Source of the DNA: Rhodoplanes serenus
GTDB lineage: Bacteria; Pseudomonadota; Alphaproteobacteria; Rhizobiales; Xanthobacteraceae
Assembly: GCA_009720755.1 (NCBI GenBank)
Contig: WNKV01000027.1
Coordinates: 1 to 44,779, forward strand
Direction: 5' to 3'
Length of the DNA: 44,779 nucleotides
The notes below the pieces were generated by a model. The model was not told where the DNA came from and searched no databases. It saw only the letters and a program-made list of their open reading frames with translations. Below are positions 27,412 to 37,027 of this stretch, piece by piece. Each line of letters starts with the position of its first letter. The first letter of the stretch is position 1. The translations under genes were made by a program, and so were the position numbers.

Positions 27412-27649
27412 GGAGGGGTCCCTTCAAAACGCGGGCGTCTCCTCCGGCGCATCGTCGCTCGGCAGGACAAGGCGAGAGCTCTGAGGAGGTGTCGGAGGGC
27501 GTCACGTCGGCGTTACGGTAGAGGTATAACCGAACTAGCAAAGAAAGGATTAACTGACGTGTAAGCGGACGTGCGGAGCTCCGCACCGCAGCATCGATGT
27601 TGGCTGGCCGGCGGGATTGAGCATGCTGCAACAGCTGTAAAATTATTTC
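27412..27649. other. Upstream region of the Aer-like gene
   Basis: A short spacer of 238 bases up to the IS5-type element. It should hold the promoter of the Aer-like receptor; no clear sigma-70 or sigma-28 site is visible. The IS5 transposase frame runs into it without its own stop. Confidence 0.35.
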
Positions 27650-29188
27650 GTCGTCCGTGAAGAAGACTGCGCGCGCCGGTTCGGGCGTAGCGTGGGGCGA
27701 TTGTGGCGAGGAGAATTGCGGCCCAGAGGGCACGCAAAATCCCCTCGAACCACCGCAGGAGGAGGCGGAAGTTGAATCCGACGGCAGCGAGGAGCGGGTT
27801 GGCGCGGTTGCCGTGTGGGCCTTTGAGGTGGTTGCGGCCCATGCGGTGCTCGGCCTTCAGGTGGCGGATCACCGGCTCGACGGCGGCCCGGCGCTTCATC
27901 TCGCGACGGATCGACTTGGTCACCCGACGGACCTGGCCCGAGATGAAGACCCTGAAGCGGTCCGGGTGGCTGTGGCCGCGATAGCCGCGGTCGACATGGA
28001 TGCGGCGGACGGCGACGCCGGTGAGCCGTTCCATACCGGCGATCACGGGTCCGAGCGTGTGGCCGTCGAACGGATTACCGTGCAGCGCCTTGCGTGCAGC
28101 ACGAACTGGCCGCCCTTCGGCCGGGTGACCGGCGTCGTGATCGACACCTTGCAGCCGAACTCGTAGGGTTGACGGGCTTTGCCCTTGCCGATGCACTCGA
28201 CCTCGGGCGCGTGCAGCGCATAGACCTTTCGGCCGCGCTGGGGATGGTCCTGATGGCGGACCCGGACGGCGAGATCGAGCAGCGGCCCGAAGCGTTCCTC
28301 ACGCCCGGGATCGCCGTCGATCTTGCGGCGGATGTCGCGGATCACCCGGCCGAGCCGGGTGCGCAGGAACGCCAGCATGCGGCGGGCACGATTAAACTGA
28401 TCGGCGTGGGTGTAGCGCCCCACCATGATGGCGGCCCGCTTGGCGACGCGCCGATAGCTCTGGCGCAGCACGACGCCTTCGCGCCTGGCCAAGCCGACCA
28501 GCGTCTCGATGGCGCGATGCACCAATCGTTTATCGGTCGGATGCGCGATGGTCTTCTCCTGCACGGTGGTGTCGACCACCACGCGTTCGAGATCCTTGGC
28601 CTCGATTGCCCCGGTCTCGTACGCCACCGACAGGCTCTCCTGCAGCAACGCCGCGAGCGCGTCCTCGCCGAGCCGCTGGCGCCAGCGCGTCAGCGACGAG
28701 CGGTCGAACGGCAGGTCGTGACGGAACACCACCTCGCCGCAGAAGAACTGGAAATACGGGTTCTCGATCCAGCGTGCGCACAGCGCCTCGTCGGAGAGGT
28801 CGTGCATGTGCTTTAGATCAGAAGCCCGGCAACCAGCCGGGTCGGCAGCGGCGGCTGGCCCCGGCCGGTCCGGCATACCGAGCCGAAGCGCCGCCCGACG
28901 AAATCCCAGTCGATCTCCCGCACCAGCCGCACCAGAGGATGGCGAAGATCGATGATCTGCTGCAGCGGCGGGCGGAAAAGGTCGTCCTGACGATCGTCGC
29001 GTGGTCGGCTCAACGAGCCCTCCCCGAAAGGCGAGTCTTCACCTCCAAGGGAATCACGATCGCTCGAATCCGGCATCCAAAACTGCAAGGAATCCACGGT
29101 CCAGGCCCGCCATTCCTGCAAAAACGAATACTTCGGGACCGGAAATACGGCCGCTCACTCAGTGGCTTCTGATAACTTCACGGACGAC
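27650..29188 (-). mobile_element. Decayed IS5-type insertion sequence
   Basis: A 13-base perfect inverted repeat bounds the element: GTCGTCCGTGAAG at 27650-27662 and its reverse complement at 29176-29188. Inside is one transposase gene on the minus strand with two single-base frame breaks. The true ends may lie a few bases outside the repeats. No target duplication is evident. Confidence 0.75.
27653..29121 (-). pseudogene. IS5-type transposase with two frameshifts
   Basis: Three consecutive frames give one protein: an N-terminal part (HPLVRLVREIDWDFVGRRFG, PPLPTRLVAGLLI), a middle part (LKHMHDLSDEALCARWIENP, VVVDTTVQEKTIAHPTDKRL) and a C-terminal part (IHVDRGYRGHSHPDRFRVFI, AVEPVIRHLKAEHRMGRNHL). 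The aspartates in VVVDTTVQ and HVDRGY and the glutamate in VEPVI make the DDE set. Breaks lie near 28811-28817 (a missing base turns LLILKH into LLI-stop) and near 28091 (VLHAKALHGN lost). The C-terminus reads through the element end into flanking DNA. Not active as written. Confidence 0.88.
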
Positions 29189-29249
29189 TATTTAGAGCCT
29201 ATCCACCTCACTGACGTTCGCGGACCGGCCGAACGGTCTCTCGCACTCG

Positions 29250-32200
29250 TCACGGCGCGGCCGGTGTGGCGGAGAGTTCAGCCGCTGCGTCCTGCCGCGA
29301 CAGATACCGCATCACCACGACGAAGAACACCGGCACCCAGAACACCGCCAGCACGGTCGCCGTGATCATGCCGCCGAGCACGCCGGTGCCGAGCGCCTGC
29401 TGGCTCGCGGCGCTCGCTCCGGTAGCGATCACCAGCGGCACCACGCCGAGGATGAAGGCGAGCGAGGTCATCACGATCGGCCGGAAGCGCAGCTCCGCCG
29501 CCGTCACGGTCGCTTCCACCAGCGGCATGCCGCGGGCCCGCAGATCCTTGGCGAACTCGATGATCAGGATCGCGTTCTTGGCCGACAGGCCGATGATGGT
29601 GACGATTCCGACCGTGAAGTAGACGTCGTTGGGCAGCCCGCGTAGCCACGCCGCCGCCACCGAGCCGACCAGGCCGAGCGGCACCGCGAGCATCACGGCG
29701 AACGGGATCGACCAGCTCTCGTAGAGCGCCGCGAGGCACAGGAACACGAACAGGATCGACAGGCCGAGCAGGAACGCCGCCTGCGACCCGGCGAGCTTCT
29801 CCTGCAGCGACTGACCGGTCCAGGCGTATCCGAACCCGCCCGGCAGGGTGCGCATCAGCCGCTCCATCTCGGCGATGGCGTCGCCGGACGTGTAGCCGGG
29901 CGCCGGGCTGCCGGTGATCCGCACCGCCGGATAGCCGTCGAAGCCGACCACCTGGGTGGGACCGATCACCCAGGCGACGCGCGCGAAGGACGAGAACGGC
30001 ACCATCTCGCCGGCCTTGTTGCGGACGCTGTAGGTCAAGAGATCCTCGGGCACCAGGCGCTTCTCGTCGCCGGCCTGCACGATCACCCGCTGCATACGAC
30101 CGCGATTGAGGAAGTCGTTGATGTAGCTGGAGCCGAGATTGGTCGACAGCGCGGCGTTGATGTCGGCGAAGGTGACGCCGAGCGCCGCCGCCTTGCGCCG
30201 GTCGATGTCGAGCCGCACCTGCGGGGCGGGCGGCAGCCCCTCCACCACCAGCTCGCCGAGCACCGGCGAGCGCTTCGCCGCGGCGAGCAGTGCATCCTTG
30301 GCGGCCATCAGGGCCTCGTAGCCGCGCTGCGAGCGATCCTGCAGGCGGAAGCTGAAGCCGCTGGTGGTGCCGAGATTGGCGACCGGCGGCGGCGCCAGCA
30401 TCGACACCTCGGCGTCGCGGATCTTGGCGAACTCCGGGTTCAGGCGGGCGATCAGGGCCGCGGCGCTCTCGTCCGGGCCGCGCTCCGACCAGTCCTTCAG
30501 GGTGACGAAGGCCTGCGCCGTGTTGGCACCCTGGCCGAAGAAGCTGAAGCCGGTGACGAACGTGACCTTGTCGACGCCGGGCGTCGCCGCCAGCGTCTTC
30601 TCGACGCCGCGCACCACGTCGAGGGTGCGGGCGGCGCTGGCGTCGGCCGGGGCCAGCACGTCGACCATCACGAAGCCCTGGTCGTCGACCGGCACGAAGC
30701 CGCCGGGCAGTCGCCAGAAGGCCCAACCGAGGCCGGCTAGCAGCACGACATAGACCAGCATGAAGCGCCCGCCGCGCGCCACCATCCAGCGCGTCGCCGC
30801 GCCGTAGCGCCGGGTCGCCCAGTCGAGGCCGCGATTGAACCAGCCGAAGACCCCGCGCGTCGCGTGCCCGTGGCCCTTCTCGACCGGCTTCAGCAGGGTG
30901 GCGCAGAGCGCCGGCGTCAGCGACACCGCCAGGAAGGCCGAGAAGCCGATCGACACCACCATGGCGGCGGAGAACTGCTGATACATGATCCCGACCGAGC
31001 CGGGAAAGAACGCCATCGGCACGAACACGGCCATCAGCACCAGGGTGATGCCGATCACGGCCCCGGTGATCTGCTCCATCGCCTTCTCGGTCGCGGCGCG
31101 CGGCGGCAGCCCCTCCTCCGCCATGATGCGCTCGACGTTCTCGACCACCACGATGGCGTCGTCGACCAGGATGCCGATCGCCAGCACCATGCCGAACATG
31201 GTGAGCACGTTGATCGAGAAGCCGAGCCCCAGCAGCACGGCGCAGGTGCCCAGCAGCGCGATCGGCACCACGATGGTGGGGATGATCGTGTAGCGGATGT
31301 TCTGGAGGAACAGGAACATCACCAGGAACACCAGCACCACCGCCTCGGCCAGCGTCAGCAACACCTTCTTGACCGAGGCGGCGATCACCGGGGTGACGTC
31401 GTAGGAGACCTCGTACTTGACGCCCGGCGGGAAGAATGCGGCGAGCTCCGCCATCCGGGTCTTGACCGCCTCGGCGGTGGCGAGCGCGTTGCCGGTCGGC
31501 GCGAGCTGCACGGCGACCGCCGCGGCCGGGCGTCCGTCGAGCCGCGTCGCGAACGAATAGGACAGCCCACCGACCTCGATGCGGGCGACGTCGGCGAGCC
31601 GCACGGTCGAGCCGTTCGGATTGGCCTTGAGGACAATCTCGCCGAACTCCTCCGGCGACTCGAGCTGGCCCTTCACCAGCACCATGTTCTGGAGGCGCTG
31701 CCGGGCCGGCGACGGCTGCACCCCGAGCAGGCCGGAGGCGACCTGCGAATTCTGCGCCGCGATCGCCGTGTCGACGTCCTGGGCGGTCAGGCCGAGGCCG
31801 AGCAGCTTGTCGGGGTCGAGCCAGATGCGCATCGCCCGCTCGGTCGAGAACAGCCGCACCCGCCCCACCCCGGCGAGCCGGCGCAGCTCCGGCAGAACGT
31901 AGCGGGTGGCGACGTCGCCGAGGCCGACCTCGTCGAGGCTGCCGTCGGTCGAGGTGAGCGTGACGAACTGCAGGATGGCGCTGCTCGCCTCGGTGATGAC
32001 GATGCCCTGCTGGCGCACCGCCTCGGGCAGGCGCGGCTCGATCCGCTTGATGCGGTTCTGCACGTCGACCGAGGCCTGGGCGATGTCGGTGCCGGGCTTG
32101 AACGCCGCGATGATCTCCACCTCGCCGGTGGTGTCGCTGGTCGACTCGTAGCTGAGAATGCCGGCGGCGCCGTTCAGCTCCTCCTCGATCAGCCGCGTCA

Positions 32201-32381
32201 CGCCGTAATAGAGGGTCCGGGTCGAGGCGCCCGGATAGACGGTGGCGATCGAGATCGACGGCGGCGCGATGATCGGATACTGCGCCACCGGCAGGAACGG
32301 GATCGCCAGCGCGCCGGCGAGGCAGATGAAGATCGCCACCACCCAGGCGAAGATCGGGCGGACGATGAAGAAGCGCGACAT
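29250..32381 (-). CDS. RND efflux permease, HAE1 (AcrB/MexB) type
   Basis: This inner-membrane proton-driven pump of 1043 residues is full length for the hydrophobe/amphiphile efflux-1 family. The N-terminus (SRFFIVRPIFAWVVAIFICL) is typical. The fourth helix has GILVDDAIVVVENVERIMAE with the proton-relay aspartate pair, and FPGSVGIMYQQFSAAM and GFVPVDDQGFVMVDVLAPAD are also family marks. It works with a periplasmic adaptor (encoded 30 bases upstream in the same operon) and an outer-membrane TolC-type channel, which is not in the window. Substrates are probably drugs, bile-like compounds or solvents. No regulator is adjacent; an IS lies on each side. Confidence 0.95.
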   Translation of the reverse strand: MSRFFIVRPIFAWVVAIFICLAGALAIPFLPVAQYPIIAPPSISIATVYPGASTRTLYYGVTRLIEEELNGAAGILSYESTSDTTGEVEIIAAFKPGTDIAQASVDVQNRIKRIEPRLPEAVRQQGIVITEASSAILQFVTLTSTDGSLDEVGLGDVATRYVLPELRRLAGVGRVRLFSTERAMRIWLDPDKLLGLGLTAQDVDTAIAAQNSQVASGLLGVQPSPARQRLQNMVLVKGQLESPEEFGEIVLKANPNGSTVRLADVARIEVGGLSYSFATRLDGRPAAAVAVQLAPTGNALATAEAVKTRMAELAAFFPPGVKYEVSYDVTPVIAASVKKVLLTLAEAVVLVFLVMFLFLQNIRYTIIPTIVVPIALLGTCAVLLGLGFSINVLTMFGMVLAIGILVDDAIVVVENVERIMAEEGLPPRAATEKAMEQITGAVIGITLVLMAVFVPMAFFPGSVGIMYQQFSAAMVVSIGFSAFLAVSLTPALCATLLKPVEKGHGHATRGVFGWFNRGLDWATRRYGAATRWMVARGGRFMLVYVVLLAGLGWAFWRLPGGFVPVDDQGFVMVDVLAPADASAARTLDVVRGVEKTLAATPGVDKVTFVTGFSFFGQGANTAQAFVTLKDWSERGPDESAAALIARLNPEFAKIRDAEVSMLAPPPVANLGTTSGFSFRLQDRSQRGYEALMAAKDALLAAAKRSPVLGELVVEGLPPAPQVRLDIDRRKAAALGVTFADINAALSTNLGSSYINDFLNRGRMQRVIVQAGDEKRLVPEDLLTYSVRNKAGEMVPFSSFARVAWVIGPTQVVGFDGYPAVRITGSPAPGYTSGDAIAEMERLMRTLPGGFGYAWTGQSLQEKLAGSQAAFLLGLSILFVFLCLAALYESWSIPFAVMLAVPLGLVGSVAAAWLRGLPNDVYFTVGIVTIIGLSAKNAILIIEFAKDLRARGMPLVEATVTAAELRFRPIVMTSLAFILGVVPLVIATGASAASQQALGTGVLGGMITATVLAVFWVPVFFVVVMRYLSRQDAAAELSATPAAP

Positions 32382-32411
32382 CGGGATGGTCTCCGGAGAC
32401 GGGCGTGGCGA

Positions 32412-33601
32412 TCAGTTCGGCGCGGCCGGCGGGCCGCCGCCCGGACTGCGCCACGGCACCGGCGTCACGGCGTCGCCCGGCGCGAACTTCTGGAAGCCGT
32501 CGACGACGACGCGCCAGCCCGGCGTCAACCCATCCTCGATCAGCACGCCGGCGCCGAGCGTGCGTCCCGCCCGCACCGGCTGCAGCATCGCGCGACCCTC
32601 GCCGTTGACGACGAACACGGCGCTGCCGCCCGCCGTCGTCCGCTGCACGGCCTGGGCCGGGATCACGATCCCGTCGGTGTCGATCGCCTCCTCGATCTGC
32701 ACCCGCACATACATGCCGGGCAGCAGGTCGGCGTCGGGATTGGGGAACTCGCCGCGCAGCGTCACCTTGGCGGTGCCGGGATCGACGCTGACGTCGGAGA
32801 ACAGGAGCCGGCCCGCGTGCCGGTAGACCGCGCCGTTGTCGAGCAGCAGCCGGACCCGCGCCGCCTCGGGCGATACGCTCTTCAGGCGGCCTTCGGCGAG
32901 GTCGCGCCGAAGCTGGTTCAGCTCGCCGACCGACTGGGTGAAGTCGGCATAGATCGGGTCGAGCTGCTGGATAGTGGCGAGATGGGTCGTCTCGTTGGGA
33001 TTGACCAGCGCCCCCTCGGTCACCAGCGCGCGGCCGATGCGGCCCGTGATCGGCGCCCGCACGGTCGCCCAGTCGAGATTGAGCTGGGCCTGGCCGACCG
33101 CCGCCTTCTGGGCTGCCACCTCGGCCTCGGCCTGGCGCTCGGCCGCGACCGCCAGCTCGTACTGGGCCTGGCTGGTGGCCTGGGCGGGCAACAGCGTGCG
33201 CAACCGATCCTCCTGGCGCGACGCCTGGTAGAGCACCGCCTCCGCCTTGGCGAGCGCCGCCTTCACCTTGTCGAGCTCGACCTGAAGGGGGGCTGGATCG
33301 ATCCGGTACAGCACCGCCCCGGCCTCGACCACGCTGCCCTGCTGGAAGCTGCGCTCGACCACGATGCCGCTCACCCGCGGCCGCACCTCGGCGATGCGCA
33401 TCGGCGTGATCCGGCCAGGCAACTCCTTGGTGAGCGTCACGCTGGCCGCCTGGACCGTGACGACGCCGACGTCCGGCGGCGCGGACGGGGCGACGGCGGG
33501 TGTGACGCTCGCGTCCCACAGGCCGTCAGTATCGCGGCGAGCGCAACGGTGATCGCGCAGAGGGACGGGCCGGCGGACCCGGCGAGATGGTGTCTCGGCA
33601 T
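32412..33601 (-). pseudogene. RND periplasmic adaptor (MFP), lipoprotein leader out of frame
   Basis: The body is an AcrA/MexA-like membrane fusion protein: PPDVGVVTVQAASVTLTKEL, lipoyl/barrel-sandwich halves (RVSGIVVERSFQQGSVVEAG and RAPITGRIGRALVTEGALVN), a coiled-coil hairpin between them and a beta-barrel ending VPWRSPGGG. The natural N-terminus is in another frame: an ATG at 33601 opens a lipoprotein signal ending LAAILTAC, with the lipid-modified cysteine as codon 28. One extra base in the GGG after that codon (33515-33517) would join it to DASVTPAVAPSAPP of the main frame. As written the protein either lacks export or is not made. I mark it broken, but a sequence error is quite possible. 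Confidence 0.8.
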
Positions 33602-33991
33602 AGGCACGACCTCGGTCAGCCAATCGGCATCGGCTCAGAAATCCCAAGTCGCAGCGGCGCGCACCGCCATGCAGCCACCACGGCTCGTCGATCGTCGGAC
33701 GGATCAGTCGCGCACGCAGGCCTCCTCGGCGGTTCGTCTGTGGTACGAAGATCGGGTGACGATGGATCACGCGCAAGTCCGGGCGCCCGGACGCAAGATG
33801 TCGCAGCCACTCGGCCGTCGGCGCCCGGCGTATCTGCGGCACCACGCGGTCGAGAAGATGGACCGCATCAGTTCCACGAGGAAAGTCGGTTCAAGAGGGC
33901 CCTCGGCCGCTGAGGAAGTCGACGCACATACGCGGGACGGTCCGTCGAATTCCGACGGGTATAGCAGAACAGCATTGCCGGCCGAACGTGC
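33602..33991. other. Upstream region of the efflux operon
   Basis: These 390 bases carry no gene I can support. Short open frames on both strands have no recognisable motifs. The region would contain the promoter of the adaptor-pump operon, but it is truncated by the IS5 element that begins at 33992, so an upstream regulator may have been separated or lost. Confidence 0.4.
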
Positions 33992-34839
33992 TAGGGTCGG
34001 GACTCAATTGAGCCACCAGGCGACGGTGGCGGCGAGGATTGCGCCGGCGAGGAAGTTTCTGGCGAGCTTGTCGTAACGCGTTGCGACGCGTCGGAAGTCC
34101 TTGAGCCGCGAGAACATCCGCTCGATGCGATTGCGGCGCCTGTAGGCGATGCGATCGTAGGGGATCGGCTGCTTGCGGCTGGTGGTCGACGGGATCACGG
34201 CCTTGGCGCCGCCCTCGGCGAGCAGGCGGCGGAGGCTGTTGGCGTCGTAGGCCTTGTCCGCGATGAGGCCGGTGATCGGCCCGACCCGGGCGATCAGCGT
34301 CGGCGCGAACGCGATGTCGTTGATGTTGCCGGGCGAGAGCAGCAGAACGAGGGGCCGACCGCAGTGATCGGTCAGGGCGTGGATTTTCGTCGTCCGTCCG
34401 CCGCGCGAGCAGCCGATCGCCTGCTTGAATGCCCCCCTTTTCCGCCCGCCGCAGAGCGGTGGGCCTTAATGTGGGTGCTGTCGATCGCGACCGTCGCGAT
34501 GATGCCGGTCGAGCCCGTCAGGGCTTCGAAAATCTCGAACCAGAGGCCTTGCCGGCTCCAGCGATTGAAGCGGTTGTAGATCGTCGTGTAGGGGCCGTAC
34601 TCCTTCGGACAGTCGCGCCAGCGGGCGCCGATCCGCAGCATGTGCACGATGCCGCTGATCACCCGTCGGTCGTCGACCCGGTGAGCCCCACGCCGTCCGC
34701 GCGGCAGGTGCGGCTCGATCCGCGCCCACTCGGAATCGCTCAGCCAGTAAAGCTGCTTGCTCATCAAGGGCTCCGTGCCCCCCGGAGCCCTTGAATCAGT
34801 CGACGCCCTGCCCCGCAAGCGAATTGAGTACGGACCCTA
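33992..34839 (-). mobile_element. IS5-family (IS427-group) insertion sequence, apparently complete
   Basis: The element is about 848 bases, with TA at 33992-33993 and 34838-34839 inside CTAG at both edges. The ends are inverted repeats: CTAGGGTCGGGACTCAATT on the left and, reversed, CTAGGGTCCGTACTCAATT on the right, with two mismatches in 19. One transposase gene in two frames fills it. Confidence 0.88.
34004..34764 (-). CDS. IS427-group transposase with probable programmed frameshift
   Basis: The first frame, from ATG 34764, reads MSKQLYWLSDSEWARIEPHL, CPKEYGPYTTIYNRFNRWS and VAIDSTHIKAHRSA. The second frame gives CSRGGRTTKIHALTDHCGRP, ADKAYDANSLRRLLAEGGAK and RRRNRIERMFSRLKDFRRVA, supplying the remaining aspartate and glutamate of the DDE site. 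The frames join at an A4-G6 run (C6T4 at 34432-34441 on the plus strand), where a -1 shift restores the family sequence. Frameshift-controlled expression is normal for this IS group. Confidence 0.85.
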
Positions 34840-34840
34840 G

Positions 34841-35223
34841 AGCATCGGCGTGCGCCCCCGGGGGGGGGCCGCGGAATTTCTGCTTGCGTTTTCCGAGACG
34901 GAGGGTCAGGCCGCGAGCGACGTCGGGACCGGCGTCCAGTTCCAGGGAAGCAGCGCAGCCAGATATCGGATGGCGTGATCGTTGATGCGGGCGAGGAACG
35001 TCGACGAGCCAGACCTGCGGATCGACGTCGTTGAGGCGGGCGGTCGGGATCAGGGTGTAAATCAGTGCGACGCGTTCGCCGCTGCGCTCGGAGCCGGCGA
35101 ACAGCCACGGCTTCCGGCCGAGCGCGATGCCGCGCAAGGCACGTTCCGCGGCGTTGTTCATCAGGCAGATTCGCCCGTCGTCGAGGAAGCGCGTGAAGGC
35201 GACCCAATGCTTCAGCATGTAAT
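34841..35223 (-). pseudogene. C-terminal fragment of IS66 TnpC
   Basis: The peptide MLKHWVAFTRFLDDGRICLM, then NNAAERALRGIALGRKPWLF and SGERVALIYTLIPTARLNDV, is the end of an IS66 TnpC and nearly repeats the complete copy at 37028-38644. One inserted base near 34998-35000 breaks the last 20 codons. The match to the other copy stops sharply at about 35223. Confidence 0.88.
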
Positions 35224-35725
35224 ACCAAAGGCCTCTGTGACGGCGGCTGTTGTCGCAGGCGGCGGTCTGGTACGGCATGAACCGGACGGAGGCGGCCAGG
35301 ATCGGCGGCATGAACCGCCAGACGCTGCGCGACTGGGTGCATCGATTCAACTCCCAGGGTCCGGACGGCCTGCTGGACATCCCGTCGCAAGGTCCGAGCT
35401 CGCGGCTGACCGCCGTCCAGCTCGCGGAGCTGGCGCAGATCGTCGAGATCGGCCCGGACCCGGCCGTGCATGGCGTGGTGCGCTGGCGCAGGGTCGATCT
35501 GAAGCGTCTGATCGCCGAACGCTTGGGGGGTCGAGTATCACGAGCGGACGATCGGCAAGATCCTCGACGCGCTCGGCTTCTCCCACATCAGCGCGCGGCC
35601 GCGCCATCCGGCGCAGGACGCCGGGACGATCGCAGCATTCAAAAAAAACTTCGCGACGACGCTGAGCGCTCATCTCGAAGGCGTCGCCGAGCGCAAGCCG
35701 GTCGAGATCTGGTTCCAGATGCTAT
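35224..35725 (+). pseudogene. N-terminal fragment of a second type of IS630-like transposase
   Basis: GMNRTEAARIGGMNRQTLRD, then WVHRFNSQGPDGLLDIPSQG and VHGVVRWRRVDLKRLIAERL, are the double helix-turn-helix region of an IS630 lineage different from the copies at 13.5 kb. A run of six G at 35525-35530 carries one base too many; the next frame continues VEYHERTIGKILDALGFSHI and SARPRHPAQDAGTIAAFKKN. The DDE domain is absent because the IS110 element follows. Confidence 0.85.
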
Positions 35726-35782
35726 GAGCGAAAACCGAGAGGATAATCCCCGGGGCTCGAGCAAAGCAAAGGAGTCGCCGAC

Positions 35783-36915
35783 ATGGAACCCGTCGCACCC
35801 ATTGAACTCCATATCGATCTAGCGATCGAGCTCCGCGCCTCAACTTGGCTTGTCGCCGTTCGGATGCCGGCGAGCGACAAGGTCGGATTGCATCGACTGG
35901 AGGCTGGAGACACCGCAGCGCTTTTCAGCCTGTTCGAGAAACTTCAGGCGCGCGTCAGAGCAAAGCGTGCTTGCGAAGCCGTGACAGCCACGAGCTGTTT
36001 CGAAGCTGGCCGTGACGGCTTTTGGTTGCATCGGCTGCTGGTGGCGCACGGCGTCGAGAACTACGTGATGGAGGCGACGAGCATTCTTGTCAGTCGTCGC
36101 GCGCGACGTGCCAAGACGGATCGGCTCGACGCGCAAGGACTGCTGCGAGACCTTGCCGCTTACCGGCGAGGAGATCGCCAGATTTGCGGCATGGTCCGTG
36201 TGCCGACACCGGAGCAAGAAGACGCCAAACGCCAACATCGTGAGCGGGAGCATCTGGTCCAGGAGAGGGTGCGGATAGAAAACCGAATGGAGGCCCTTCT
36301 GGCGACCCAGGGCATCAAGAAACGTCCCTCGCTGCGGTCTTGGGGCCGAGACCTGGAGGCTCTTCGCACCGGTGACGGACGTCCCGTCCCCCCGCATCTT
36401 CGTGCTGAACTCGGTCGTTTGCACCGGCATCTTGTGACGACGCTCGAGATGATTCGCGAGGTGGAGACCGAGCTAGAGCATGAACTCGAACACGAGGCGG
36501 AAGACCCCGCAATCAAGATGATTCAAGCTCTCTGTCGCATTCGCGGCATCGGAGAGAATGTCGCAGCCATGCTGACCCGCGAGGTCTTGTATCGGCCCTT
36601 CAGCAACCGCCGGCAGATCGCAAGCTATGTTGGACTCGCGCCGATGCCCTTCCAAAGTGGAGAGATCGACCGTGACCGGAAGATCAGCCGAGCGGGGAAC
36701 CCACGAGCACGAACCATGGTCATTCAATTCGCCTGCTGTGGTTGCGCTATCAGCCGACCAGCGCTCTGTCACTCTGGTTCCACGAGCGTGTCGGCACACT
36801 AACGGGCCGCGCCCGTCGCATCACAATCGTCGCGCTGGCGCGCAAACTGCTGATTGCGATCTGGCGGTACGTCACGCAAGGGATCGTCCCCGCCGGCGTT
36901 CAAATCGCCGCGTGA
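35783..36915 (+). pseudogene. IS110-family transposase with one frameshift
   Basis: The RuvC-like N-terminus has IELHIDLAIELRASTWLVAV, SCFEAGRDGFWLHRLLVAHG and RRAKTDRLDAQGLLRDLAAY, giving the DEDD acidic residues. The C-terminal helix-hairpin-helix region has CRIRGIGENVAAMLTREV and ASYVGLAPMPFQSGEIDRDR. At about 36731-36737 a missing base turns FAWLWLRYQP into FACCGC; the other frame then reads LWLRYQPTSALSLWFHERVG, including the catalytic serine region, to a stop at 36915. ATG 35783 has AAAGGAG just upstream. It appears inserted into the IS630-like fragment. Confidence 0.87.
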
Positions 36916-37027
36916 GTTCTCTGCCGACGGCGAAATATCGCCGCCATGTAATCCGGTAGGCGTGACCGTTTTGTACGCCCCCGGCATGGGCCGCGGGATT
37001 TCTGCTTGCGTTGTCCGGGGCGGAGGG

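Noticed and set aside
29278..33519. A 1413-codon open frame antisense-phase to the efflux genes on the minus strand
   Set aside because: It is a GC-rich shadow in another frame of the efflux permease and adaptor, made almost wholly of Arg, Ala, Gly and Pro, with no family motif.
30864..34076. A 1070-codon open frame on the plus strand across the efflux operon
   Set aside because: It lies opposite the clearly coding permease and adaptor and has low-complexity His/Asp/Arg-rich composition.
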